64,000 bases of DNA from Tetrahymena thermophila SB210 (Eukaryota > Ciliophora > Oligohymenophorea > Hymenostomatida > Tetrahymenidae): NCBI RefSeq assembly GCF_000189635.1, contig NW_002476417.1:62001-126000 (forward strand), written 5' to 3'. The notes below the pieces were generated by a model, which had not been told where the DNA came from, made no database searches, and saw only the letters and a list, made by a program, of their open reading frames with translations. Positions within the stretch are counted from its first letter, which is position 1, and each line of letters starts with the position of its first letter. The translations under genes and the position numbers were made by a program. Shown here one piece after another: positions 1 through 12,536 of this stretch.

Positions 1-720
1 TTTTTAATTTTTAATATGCGTTAGACTTGTCAAGTAAGCTTTCTATACATTCAAAACTCCTCTATTTTAGTAAGGCTACTGTAATTATTGTTGTTATGGC
101 TACGATTAATAATTTAATACTGTTTATTGCTATGCCTTAGGTTTTTATTAATTTTGCATCTATGTTTAGTTTTATTGCTAAGTTTATTATGATGAGAGTA
201 TTTATAGCTTAGTCTTTTCAAGAAAATCTTCAAAATTGTAAAATTTCATAAATTTTACATCATTACCTGATGTTCCAGCAGTACTTAGTCCTCTTAAATA
301 AGAAGTTTAGACTCTTGTTGTTTGATATGTAGTATTATTATTGCTTCTAGAATTTAAACTCCTTTCAGTTTAAGCTGGATTTTTTGCATAATCTCTAACA
401 ATGCTGTTTGATATTAAATTTCTTGTTTTTTATATATTTTTTTCTTCATCTTCTTTTACTTTTGCATTCAACTTCAGTATATCATTTAATGATTTATTTT
501 AACTTTATATTGGCTATTTATGAACGATTGATTAACTTTTGCGAGAATCAAAAAAATTTCCTTTAGGCATCGCAATAAAGGAGCTAGTATTCAAATAAGA
601 TTTCTAATTATCCTAATAGGAAGGATCTTCCTATTGATTTTAGTATCTATGATTTTATTTTTAAAATGACTATTCAGAAATAGAGCGAACTGCTCTTCTT
701 TTACTCTCCAACAAATTCAT
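1..720 (-). CDS. Gln/Asn-rich hypothetical protein (C-terminus off window)
   Basis: With TAA/TAG read as Gln, one frame runs uninterrupted from an ATG at 718-720 to the window edge (240 codons, no TGA). I do not recognise the protein. The start (MNLLESKRRAVRSIS) is basic. The middle has charged patches and Ser/Asn runs (residues about 85-150). A short hydrophobic/aromatic stretch (VKFMKFYNFEDFLEKTK) follows at about 163-179, and the visible C-terminal part is dominated by Gln (about 185-225). No membrane segment or enzyme motif is visible. The low-complexity Q/N composition is typical of ciliate cytoskeletal or regulatory proteins, which is inference only. The true C-terminus lies outside the window. 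Start choice: first ATG of the frame, with very AT-rich sequence before it. Confidence 0.65.
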
Positions 721-2881
721 ACAATAAATAGATTAGTAATATATTTGTTTTTATTATTAATTAATTAAAGTGATTAGTCCCTACAAGGATTCTATGGTTA
801 TAATAAATCATAATAATTTTCCTTTACTTAACATTTATACAATGTATTTTCAGAAATCAAGATTTCTATATTAAAATTATAATATTTATCTTAAATTAGC
901 TCAAATTCTATGGAATTAGTCAATCAAATTTATTGTTGAGGAAATTATTAAAATTTATTATGAGTCCAAGAGCTTGAGTGATGTAATTGATATGCAAATT
1001 AGTTCTAATTTTTACCATAAATTGTCATTTGATTTTGATTGAAATATATTTAATAACTATCCAAATTTTTTATTAAAAATATTTGTCAAATGTGGTTAAA
1101 AATTAATTATTAAATATTGCCTTATTGTCTATCTTTAATAAAACTAAAACAAATATAATTTAGCTGTAAATTAGTTATCTAATGAATTTATATAAACAAA
1201 CAATCACTTACTGAAAATTATAAAGAAATATATTCAGATAGTTTAAAGATGTCATCCAACTATCAAGATATTGCATAAATAAATTGATTTTTATTACAAA
1301 AATTAAAATGTTAGAAAAATAATTTATAAAAAGAGTTAAAATTTAAAGAAATAAAATAAATTTTTATATAATTAAATTTTTTATCTATTATTACAAGATA
1401 AATAGTATTAGTAATATAAAATATTTATCAGATTAAAATAAGATTTAAATTGATAGATACTTTTCTATAAAATGATCTCCAAATTAAAATATTTATTAAA
1501 AATTGATAATTAAATTATTTTACTGATCAGAAATGTATTCAAAATTTATTTAAATAAATAAATAAAAAAATTAACAAAATGAAATTTTTCATCTGCTAAT
1601 ACTAGAGCAGTTTAAATAATATTATGGCATTTAAATTTATAAAAAGACAGTTGGTAAATATTGATTGATAACATTTGTAATATAAAATATTTATCACATT
1701 AAAAAAAGTTTCAAATACATATAAATTTTTCTATAAAAAAATATCTTAATTAAATAAAAAATTGATATCAAGACAATTTAGTTTCTTTTTTGACCAAAAA
1801 TGTATTTAAAATTTATTTAAATGAAAATAAATATAATGACCAAATAATTTAAGTTAGTAACCTAATGAAGATATATTTATAAATAATTAATATCACTTTT
1901 TATCTAAAATTCTCTCTTTTTACAAGAATAGTTTTAAAATTAAATGTATGAGTTTAGTTAACTAATTTGAACTTTTCTATAATTAAAAATCCATTAAATA
2001 AAAACTTGCTTAGGAATAATTGTGTTTATGAAATTTTTTTAAATTTAAAATTCTAGAATCATTTTTATAAAGATATTAATTTATTTTTATTAAATAATTC
2101 TTTGATATTTGTTAATATTTATTTTATTAAATATCAAAAAAAGAGTTTTACGTTTTTAATATTCTGGTTTGAAAAATTTCTTTCATTTTCAACAAAAAAA
2201 AATTTACATAGCTTAATTAGCTATTTAGTAATATTTAGATGAAGCATTAATAAATTTTTAAGAGTTTTCATAATTTACCTATCATATTTAAATTGAAAAA
2301 TTAACCAGAAATCTTATTTAAAACACAAATTAATATTTATCAAAAATCAATAAGAAGATAAATAATTTTTTAAAGTAACATCCCTAAATTTTATAATAAA
2401 AAAGTATTATAAATATAAATTAATATTTTTTTCTTTGGTTATTCATTTTTAAATAGATTTCAAGATAAAAAATTCGTTTTATTGAGGTTAAAATAAATAA
2501 AAATACAGTCAAAAATTAGTTTAGCTTCTGAGTTTAAATCCACAAAATATTGAAAGCGCCATTTTGTTTAATAAAAAATACTGAATCAAATGATGATTTA
2601 GCCAAACTTTAGTTTTTTTTGTAAATTTGTAAATAAAAAGAATATATTATTATTAGACTTTCTATCAAAAAAAATTTTGATACTATTTCATATTTTAAAA
2701 GAATGATTAATTAAACTATCAAACTGGTTTGATTTTTATAATCAATTCAATCAAAAATTGATATTTATAAACTTAAATTTTTTTTTGAGAGAATAGGTCT
2801 TAGAAAAATTTAGAAAATAGTAGTAGTATTTTAAATAAATAAATATTTCTTACAAACAAAAATTTTTATTAGATTAACAGT
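721..2881. other. AT-rich intergenic region
   Basis: About 2.2 kb of very AT-rich DNA between two divergent genes. I see no open frame with protein-like composition. It must hold the promoters of both flanking genes, but no defined element can be named. It contains a diverged tandem duplication (1411-1830, listed separately). Confidence 0.6.
1411..1830. repeat. Diverged direct duplication, two copies of about 155 bp
   Basis: Copy A (about 1411-1565) and copy B (about 1677-1830) start with the same 20-base string (GTAATATAAAATATTTATCA) and both end in AAATGTATT(C/T)AAAATTTATTTAAAT. Order and spacing are preserved between, with many substitutions and small gaps. Similar length with shared ends argues for a duplication rather than chance AT-richness. 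Function unknown. Confidence 0.5.
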
Positions 2882-5800
2882 ATGTTTAAGTGTAATCGTA
2901 AATAATGCGTTTATAACGATGACAGCAAGTCATAGGCTAATTAAAGCATCATTTATAAGCCTTGTTATGGATGTTATGAAGTTTTTTATTGTTCACAAGA
3001 ATGCTTAGATATGGATAAGTAAATTATATTAATTTTTTAATAAAAACAGATATTTTAAAAAGTGGATGCTTGCAATTAAATTTAATTATATAATTTGGGG
3101 CTATTTTTAAACAATAATTATATTGTAGACCTAATCATAAATGCGGATAAAAAAATGATCAAGGAGATTCAGATAAAAAAAATAATCCTGATTATACCCA
3201 ACTAATAGATGAAAGCGTTAATTAAAGTACAATGTCACAATCTAAAAGAATGAGGAGCTTAGAGGATTACGAGTTTATAAATGTACCAAAAAAAAGTAAT
3301 GGAGACTTGGGTAGAGGAGCTTTTGGTGAAGTTAAACTCATCAAAGAAAAGGCAACTTCCAAATTATTTGCTTTAAAAATTGTAAAAACTTATACTTCTA
3401 TATATTATATGATGTTCGTTTAGTTTGCTTTTAAAGTAATATTCCAAAAAAACAAAAATAAAAGCAAATTAATTCGAAGTAGTAATTAAATAAGTACATC
3501 GTTTTTATACTAAAAACGTCAAAGTATTTCTGACAAAAAATCATTTTTTTGAATTTAATCAACTTATTAAAGCAAAATAAATTAATTTTATTTAATAGAT
3601 AAATAAGAAGAACTTAAAGATGAGAGGATATGTGGATTAGATGAAAAAAGAAATTAAACTTCAAAAAAAATTGAATTTTCCACATGTTCTTCGTTTTTAT
3701 CATAAATTTGAGGACTCAAATAATGTTTACTTTGTCCTTGAATATGCAGAAAGAGGCTCTGTTTTCCAACACCTAAAAAAGAAGCGTAACATAACAGAAG
3801 AAGAAGCTTTTTATTTGTTCATTTAATCATGCTTAGCTATAGACTATTTACATAGACAAGGTATTATACACAGAGATCTCAAAGTGAGCTATTATTTTAT
3901 AATTATATCAAACAAACATTTTAGATTTAATTAAAATAAATTTATTCCCTTTTTAATTTAATTCTATATAAATCAGCCTGAAAATCTTTTGTTAGATTCT
4001 TATGGAAACATTAAACTATGTGACTTTGGATGGAGTACATAATTTACTGATTAACGCTCAACTCAATGTGGCACACCTGATTATATGAGCCCTGAAATTA
4101 TTCGTTTTGAGTAGCATGATTAAACTGTTGATATTTGGTCATTAGGTAATCTAATCTCTCATTTCTATTTATAAAATATAAAACAAAATTTAATGATCAC
4201 TCATTTTAAAGTATTCATATAAATATATTTTTATAAAACAAAAATTTTTTCAATAAATTAATGTTTCTTCTTTTTACTAAAATAATTTTTAGGTGTTTTA
4301 TTATTTGAGCTACTTAATGGATTTCCTCCATTTAGCAAATAAGGATCTTAAACTTTTAAGATGATTGAAGAAATGAAGGCAGCTGAAAAAAATGGAATAT
4401 AATATGTTAAGAAATGTTCACCTGAAGTATAAGATTTGATCTAAAAAATTTTATAGATGGATAGCAAGAAGAGATTAACTATTGATTAAATTTATAGTCA
4501 CACTTGGTGTTAACAGATGCTTAAAAAGTAAAACTGGAAAATAGAAAATGGATTACTTGTTTAACTAAATTCAGCTTAAGATAATTAAACAAAATAAACT
4601 GCAAATGAAAAAAAAGGAGGCTTAAATGAATAGTTAGATGCTAATAATCCATCAAAAAGCCCTATTCGTTAAGTTGGAATTTCTCCAAACAAACCAACAT
4701 TCAAAACATTGTTTGAAAATACTACTAATACCAGTGTTAATGCAAGTATGCTTAGTTAGCAGGGATAAAATAAATCATAAATTTTTGGTGATCCTAATTA
4801 AAGCAGGATAAGTAACAATGGAAGAAGTATCTCTTAGATACCTAGAAAAAGTTAATTAGATGCAAGTTCTATGAGTGGAAATACAACTATGAATAGATCA
4901 GTAAGTCCCAATAGAATTCCTCAAAATCACTCTACTCTTTTCTAAAAGGCTGCTTTAGAAAAATAAAATTTAAATGATCAAAGTATGATGGATTAAAGTA
5001 AGAACGACATTAGTATCGTTCATGATCAAGCTTCAACAGCTAGAGGAAATTACTAGATGACAAATAACAATTAAAAGCCATTTGAATAAGCTAATTAAGT
5101 AGGAAATAGGCCATCTCATTTAGGTTAAAATCAAGATAAATCTCCAATAAAGCAAGGGATATTCAATAATTAGTAGCAGTAGAATAATAATTTCGATAAA
5201 TCTCCTTCTAGATAAGGAGTGTTTCAAACATAAAATAATAACAACCCAGATATATCACCTGCAAGGAAATTCTAATTCATTGATCCTGCTGCCACTAACT
5301 TCTTGAAACCTAAAGAAAATAATACAGACAAATCCCCCGCAAGATAAAATTCTTTTATTGCCACTGGGGCTTCAAATATTACTAAGCCTGCCGATTACAC
5401 AAATGATAAGTCACCATCTAGATAAGGAATTTTTGGTAATTCTAATAATATGAATAACACAATTAACAACACCTCGAATATAGATTAAGGCAGAAAATCT
5501 AATAATAGAATCTTTGATACTACTCCACCAGCAAGACTTTCTAACAATAGAATGGATACGAGTACAACAAATTAAAATAATACTTAGCAAAATACTAGTA
5601 TAAATTAAATTGATACTTCTACTTTAAATAAGGCAACTGGAAGATAAGCTGGATTCGATGCTTCTCCAATCAGAAGGTAATCTCATAACCGCATGGAAAG
5701 TAGCAATATTTCATAAAATAACATAAATCAAAATACTAGCTAAATGAATACCTCTTAATTGAATAAATCACCAAACAGGTAAAAAATATTTGATGCCTCT

Positions 5801-8800
5801 CCAATTAATAGGCCTTCTCACAATAGAATGGAAAGTAGTAACATTAATAATGTTTCTGCTAACAATATAAGTAACTTAGATTAGTCTAATTTGAGTAAAT
5901 CTCCAAATAGATAAAAAATATTTGATAATCCACCTCCTAATAGACCTTCTAATAACAGAATGGATTAGTAAGGAAATAACCCTTAGCTTTAAAATGCTTA
6001 GTCTGATATAAGTAAAATAGATACTTCTTAACTAAACAAAACGCCAACAAACAAAAGAATATTTGATACTTCTCCAATAAGAAACGCTAATGTTAATAAC
6101 TAATAAAATATACCTTTTGGATCTGGCTTAAATAGCTAAAGGCCAATTTCTCCTATTAATAATAGAGCTCCTGCATCACCTATTAATGCTTAAAAATTTG
6201 ACTTCTCAAACACGGTTAATGGGTAGAATGCCTAATAAAATTTAGGCAATCTTAAAGAAATGTCTCCAATTGAGAAACCAAAAAAATAAGATTCAAACTT
6301 TGGAGTTGAGAATCAGTCCAACAGAAATTTTCCACACCCATTTAAAGGACAGCAATCAGGAATTCAGATAGTGAAGCAAGGAGGTGGTGATGATATGACT
6401 TTAGATTTGAGCTTAAGTTCTTTTCCAAATGATTTATCTATTATTTCAGATAAAAGTGCATTCCTTTAAACTACTAATATAATGAGAGAAAAAACTGACC
6501 CATTTTCTGGTATTTAGCCTATCAAAGAAGAAGAAATATAAATGAAGCCAAGAATGTCAAGAAATGCTAAAAATATTGATTTTAAGCAAACAGAATTTGC
6601 AAATCATGTAAATTAATAAATTATAATTATTTTGATATTAAAAATATACTCTAAAATCAGGAAATGATGTAATAATTTGTTGAGAAGCTGAAAAGAGAAT
6701 AAAAAGAGCAAGTTGCATTGATAGAAAAAGATTTAGAGGATTTGAGAAAAGAAAATGAATAGCTTAAGGATTCTTCTTAAATATATGCTGCAGAGTAGCT
6801 AGAATAAAATAGGTAATACGAAGAATATTTAAGAAACTAAATAAAAGAATTGTAATAACAGCAAAAGCAATAAATTAATGAATATAAAACTATGGAAAAA
6901 GAAATGCAACAAAAGAATGAAAAAGTAATTTCAGAATATAAATCAAAGTAAATTGATCTTTAAAAGCAATAAGAAAAACTGGAAAAGGAATATCTAAAAT
7001 TAGAATCATAACAAACTTAGTAAGCCTAAGCTTGGTAACAGTAATTATTAGAGTAACAGTAAAAACTGTAAAAGGTAATTAAATAAACATACAATTTTAT
7101 GAATAATTTGTTTAAATCCTATTATAAATTAAATAGGAATACGAAAGGAAACAAAAAGAAATTTTAAAAGAGTAAGAAAGAAAATAAAAAGATTTTGAAG
7201 ATAAATGGAAAGATATTGGCATGTAATAGGAAAGTAGTAGATTTGAATAATCATTTATGAATCTCCAACAAGACTAAGATAAAAAGATAGAAGAAATGAG
7301 AAAAGAATATTCATAAAAGTAGAAAGAACTATTAAAAAAGTAAGAAGAATTTTAAAAAGAATAAAAGAAATTAGAATAAACATAAAAAGACTAACAAGAA
7401 AAAATAAGGTAACAGCTGGAAGATAGAACTGCTTAGCTAGAAAAAGATTATGAAAAGAAGTAGCTACAAATAAAATAAGAAATGGAGAGAAAGTATCTCT
7501 CATTGGAAAATTAAATGAAAGAATAAGAAGCTAGTAAACGTAAAAACTTAGAAAAAGAATTAAAACTTTATAAAGAATCTGGCAATATTGCTTTGGAAGA
7601 GTAAAAAAAATATTTTGAAGAACAATATTCTGTTTTAGAGTAGTCATATATTCGTATGGAAAAAGATCAGCTTACTCGTCAAGAATAAATGAAGGAAGAA
7701 TATGATAAAAAGTAAAAATAGATAGAAAAAGAGTAAAAGCAGTTAACAGCTTAGTTAGCTTAGCTTAATAAAACTTAAAATTAACAATAATCAAAATGGG
7801 AAGAATCCTTATCAGAACATGCTGAAAAGATGAAATAAGATTATAAAAACTAAAGAGAAGCTCTTTTAAAAGAAATGGAATAAAAAAAGATTGAATTTGA
7901 AAGTATTATGCAAAAAAGGTAAAATGATTTGGAAAAGGTATTACAGGCTAAGAAATAGCAAGATTCTGTTTCAGAAGAGTCTTTTATTATGTTTGAGGAA
8001 AGAAAAAGAGTATGCTTTGAAGAGTAAAATGAGTAGATTGAGTAAAACTTTAAGCGCGCTGAGTAAGAATAGAAATAGCGTCTTAAAGAATTGGAGAAAG
8101 AATTCCAAATTAAATAAGCCGAATAAGAAAAAAGCTACCAAGAACTTCGATTACAGTATAATAAATTTGTTCAAGAATAACAAGAATACTTAGCTTCTTG
8201 GTAAGCATAAGTTGAGTAAAAAACACTTTCTCTCTAGGAAGATTACATAAATATTTAAAAGGAACTAAGAAAAGAATTTTCTAAGAAGTAGACAGAATTT
8301 GAGGACAGACTTAAAGAAAGGAATTCAATAAAACGTTAAGAATTTGAAAAGATTCTAAGACAAAAAAATGAATAGTATGAAGAGTTATGCGAACATCGTT
8401 AACGTCATGAAGAATAATTTTAACGATTAGAATAGTCCTATATCGAACTTCAAAAGGAACATAAGAAAAAATATTCTTAGCTTTAAAAATAATATGAAGA
8501 TAAATAGAAGGAGATTGAAGCTAATCAAAAAGTGATTTTAGAGAAATATTCTTAGCTTGAATAAAATAGTATGAAATAACGTGAATCAATTAAGAAAAAT
8601 ATAGAATTTACTGTTTAGTAGCTCTAACAAGAATATGAAACAAAATAAAAGGATCTTTTTAGTGAATTTGAAAAGAAACAAAGGTAATTCGAAGAAAGAA
8701 TTCGTCAAAAAGAAATGGAAAAAATTGAAAATGAAAATATGGATGTGTCTGGTATTATGAAATAGAAATATGAAATGCAAGAGTAATACTCTTTCCTCCA

Positions 8801-10766
8801 AGAAAACTACAGCGCTTTATAGACTGAATAAGAAGAAAAGATAAAGTAAAATATTATCAATTTTGTACTAATAATTTTTTTTAAATTCTTTTAAATTTAG
8901 ATTTATTTAATTCAACATTTTATTTAATGAAGGAAACTTGAGGCAGAGTATAAGAAAAAATAAGCTGAATTAGAGAGGGAGCAGTCAATATTGAAAGAGA
9001 AAACTAAAAGTTTGGAAAAGGGGTAAGAAGGTCTTTATAAAAGATGGTAGCAAGAACTTTAAGAGAAGAATGAAGAACTAAAAAGTGATTATGAGTAAAA
9101 ATATGATGAACTTAAAGAAGAGTTTGAAAAGAAATAGTTGGAATTTGAAAAGAAATTAAGAGAAAGGGAGAGCACAAAAAGAAGAGAATTTGAGTATAGA
9201 CTATAAGAAAAAGAAGAAGAAATTTCTAGGCTGAGAGCTCAAGGAGATAATACTGATTAATCTTTTGTTTCTAAATAAAGAGTTGCTGAATAAGAATATG
9301 TTCAAAAATAAAAAGAACTTGAGGAATAGTATAGAGAATTATAATAGTATTGCTAAAATTTAGAAAAAAATTAAATGACCTCTTTAATGTAATACGAGTA
9401 GAAAATGGAGGAATAAATTAGAGAAATATAAGCTGAATACTTCAAAAAGCAGTTGGATTTATAAAAATAATTCAATGAAAAGTAGAAAAAATTAGACTAA
9501 AAAATGAAAAATTTAGATGATAGCGAGTTGTCTTATTCTGTTAACTCGAATGCTGATTAGACTTACTTATTTGAAGAGAAATTGGATTAATCAATTTAGA
9601 AAGTTTAGCTAGAATCACAAAAGAAACTTGAAAAAATAGAAAAGTAGTACAAATCAATGAATGATGAGTATCAAAAACACACTACAGAAATGTAAAAAAA
9701 GCTTGAAGATTTAGAAAAGAAGCATGCTCAGTTTATTGAGCAATAACAAAAATAGATTTTACAAAGCTAAAATAGAGGACAATTAGCGATCTAAACCTAG
9801 GACAATTCAAAATAAGATCGTACTCCTGCTTCTCCTAAACCAATTAAAAAATAAAAATCTATAGAAAAAGATGATGAACAAAATGGGATCATGAATTCTC
9901 GCAAAATTCATTCATAAGATAAAAAATTACATAGCAGTCAGCTCACTCTAGAAAAATAAAATAGTGGTAAAAGAAATTAGTCAGCTTAACAACTTGAAAA
10001 ACCTCCTAAATCTCCTAAAACAAAGAAATAGTCATTCCCAGATTTGCAGTCGATAATAGAACGCCCAACTGTAGAAAGCTCTTAAGGATATGATAGTATA
10101 TTAATTTTCATTTAATTTAAATAATTTTAAAAAATTTTCATAAAATAGATGATCCAGATCTTAAAAAGGTTTTGAAAAGCATGTAAGAAAGTATCAATAA
10201 ACTTAATAATAATCTATAAAACTAGAATGACTTATCTATGAATTAGAGTAGATAGATGATGGCAGATCTTTCTATGGAATCTAATATGAGCAAAATTAGA
10301 AGAATCCAAATGAAAAATTCAAAAATTAATGACTCTGCTGATGAGTACTATGACCCTATGATAAATAGAACTTATTTAGAAGCCTCTTTGCTTAATTAGA
10401 GTCAGTTAAATACTAAGTAAATTTAAGTTAAAAAGAAGTTCATGCATTAATTATTATTTATAGATTAAGCTAAAAAAAATTAGATTTACTGAATGAGTCA
10501 TCCTTAAGATAACAAGCAAGAAAGAGTAGTAATTTTGATGTTTCTGTCAGTACTATTAGTGAAGATAGTAGAATAGTTCGCTAAAAAATGAGTCGTTAAC
10601 AAGAAAAAGAACTTCGTCCAATAGAAAACAAAAAACCAACAAAAGAAGAAGTAAGCTTAAAGCAAAAAAAATAAATAATAATTAATTATAAAATTTTTTA
10701 TTAATTTAGGATTTGGGATTCTTTGATAGAATTAAATATGTATTTGGTTGCACAACAAGAAGATGA
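2882..10766 (+). CDS. MYND-finger / Aurora-type protein kinase / giant coiled-coil protein
   Basis: Eleven exons (2882-3018, 3129-3381, 3599-3883, 3977-4145, 4293-6607, 6661-7074, 7137-8845, 8933-10095, 10149-10416, 10464-10650, 10710-10766) join in phase to 6,957 nt, 2,318 aa, ending TGA. Residues 1-60: Cys/His pattern with CYGC, YCSQEC and a closing H-x2-C, as in MYND fingers. Residues about 95-365: complete kinase fold with GRGAFG, ALK lysine (~129), HRDLK, DFGWS and CGTPDYMSPEI. DFGWS and the T-loop resemble Aurora, so catalysis is probably intact. Residues about 580-925: Ser/Asn/Gln linker with recurring SPxRQ/IFDxSP blocks. Residues about 1055-2040: Glu/Lys/Gln-rich heptad-like coiled coil. 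The C-terminus is short and basic. In known kinases of this group Aurora phosphorylates mitotic/ciliary targets. The size and added domains suggest a scaffolded kinase on a cytoskeletal structure (inference). Could it be two genes? The kinase-coil junction is a 53-bp intron with correct phase, so I favour one. Confidence 0.85.
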
Positions 10767-12536
10767 GTAAAAAATTTGCTTATATAAAGTCAGTAAAAGA
10801 ATAAATATTAATCATCATATAAAACAATAAAAGTTAATTAAAATTTATCAGGTTAAGTAGATTGATTTTAAAATCAAAATATAAAATTTAAAATTAATAA
10901 ATAAATAAAAAATAAATATTAATATATTTGTTCTATATACACCTTTATATACACACTTTACTTTATTAATATTTATTAGACTTACTAAAATATAAATAAG
11001 TATCTGTAAAATAAATAAATTATCCTAAAGATAAAAAATGTTTGCTATTTGTGTTGAATTCTTAATACATGTTATTAATATTTTAATGTAAATTAGCAAA
11101 TTAATTTTTAGTTTAGTAAAAAAAGAAAGCAAATGTATTTATTTATATACATATAGGATTTTTAATTTTTCAACTTTGCATTATATATTTTTTTAAAGAA
11201 TATTTATTATTATAAGTAGTAATATATTCAAACGATTTACATTAAGAGGTAGGAAAATTTAAAATTAATTCATTTTAATTAATCACCACAAAAATATTTT
11301 CTTAAAAACACAAATTGAATAATCTCATACTTGAACATACAATATAAGTTCTTATTAAAATCCCACTATATCATACAATAATATATTAAAATTCCATATT
11401 TTATGAGAAAAAACAGAGAACAACAAGATTTAAAAAATTGAATTAATTAATATGTGTTTAAATAAAAATAAATAATGGATTAAAAATGTTTTTGAATTAT
11501 TCTATTAATAAAAAAAATAAAAAAGGGACTAGGATTTTTTTTTTTTGATAGATCAAAAATAAAAACTAAGTGCAGAATAAAAGGTTATTTGGATGAAAGA
11601 AACGGATACCTATTGAGGACACTGACCCAAAAATTTATTTAAAATTATCAATCAAGCAAGTGAAAAATAAAAAGATAGATGACTGGCCCTCAAACGGTAT
11701 AGATATTAACTCTGAAAATATTTGGAGGTTGCTAAAGAAAGAAGCAGCAAAAGAAAAGCCAAATATAATCAATTTCACAAAAATTGGAGTTTATTAACAA
11801 TAAATTTCTTACAAATTATTTTAAAAGTTTTCATAATAGACTATCATAAGTCATTTAAAAATAATTAGCTACATATTAATTATTGGTTTAAATTTATCTA
11901 ATATAGAATTTATTTTTGTTAGGTGAAATCTAACATTTTAACTAAAAAAATTAATTTTACCAAAATAAAATATTAAAATAAACTCTCTTTTTTTAAATTT
12001 TTTTAGTATTCAACAGAAATTTTTTTTTCAAAATTGCTAATGCAAAGTAAAATAATATATTTTTTATGGCTGAATACCGGCTCAAAAATAAATAAAAAAA
12101 CCTAATTTTTACCTAACTAATATTAAATATTAATACTATAAACTAACTACTTAAAATAAAAATAATTATTTATTTTATAATTATGATAAATTTTTTAAGA
12201 TTTGAAAACTATTTTTACTTAAAAAATTAACTTTTTTTATAAATAATAAAATTTTTTCTCTGAAAATAGTTAGATTTTAGTCTAGTTTGTATTTATTATT
12301 TTTATTTGTTTAAGTAAAAATATCATATAAAATGTATAGCTATATATTAAATATCCATTATTTCTTAATTAAAAATTATTTATCTTCAATATTGTAGAGT
12401 ATCTATTTATTAATCTAAAATTTATTTAAATTAGTTATTTTCCATACAAAAAACTTCATTAAAAAGAAACATTTTTAAATATATAAAATGATTAAGACAT
12501 AAGGTTAACATAAAATCAATGATTTTCTTTTAATAA
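10767..12536. other. AT-rich intergenic region with a transposon fossil
   Basis: Region between the kinase gene and the convergent aldo-keto reductase gene, so mainly two 3' flanks. Apart from the transposase remnant at about 11560-11797 I see no coding frame. Long A/T tracts (for example near 11530) occur. Confidence 0.6.
11560..11797 (+). pseudogene. Tc1/mariner transposase C-terminal fossil
   Basis: One frame (about 11605-11797) reads DWPSNGIDINSENIWRLLK followed by KEAAKEKPN. This matches the well-known Tc1/mariner signature around the last catalytic acidic residue (W-P-x-x-S-P-D-L-N-P-I-E-N-x-W-x-x-L-K). Differences at SPD (here NGID) and NPIEN (NSEN) imply decay. Upstream the reading continues in another frame (KVIWMKETD-like, about 11575-11610), so at least one frameshift separates the pieces, and TGA codons interrupt. 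No N-terminal DNA-binding part, inverted repeats or target duplication are visible. It is a dead fragment. Base composition is slightly richer in G+C than its surroundings. Confidence 0.65.

Noticed and set aside
3421-3427. In-frame TAG/TAA codons taken as premature stops and hence pseudogenes
   Set aside because: TAA and TAG occur throughout all conserved genes at Gln positions and genes end at TGA, so these are sense codons. The frame end here is in any case inside an intron.
7255-7503. Minus-strand hydrophobic frame inside the kinase/coiled-coil gene
   Set aside because: It is the antisense shadow of Glu/Lys/Gln-rich coiled-coil codons, which reverse to Phe/Leu/Ser. The same holds for 8586-8801 and for 15376-15983 in the Q/N-rich gene.
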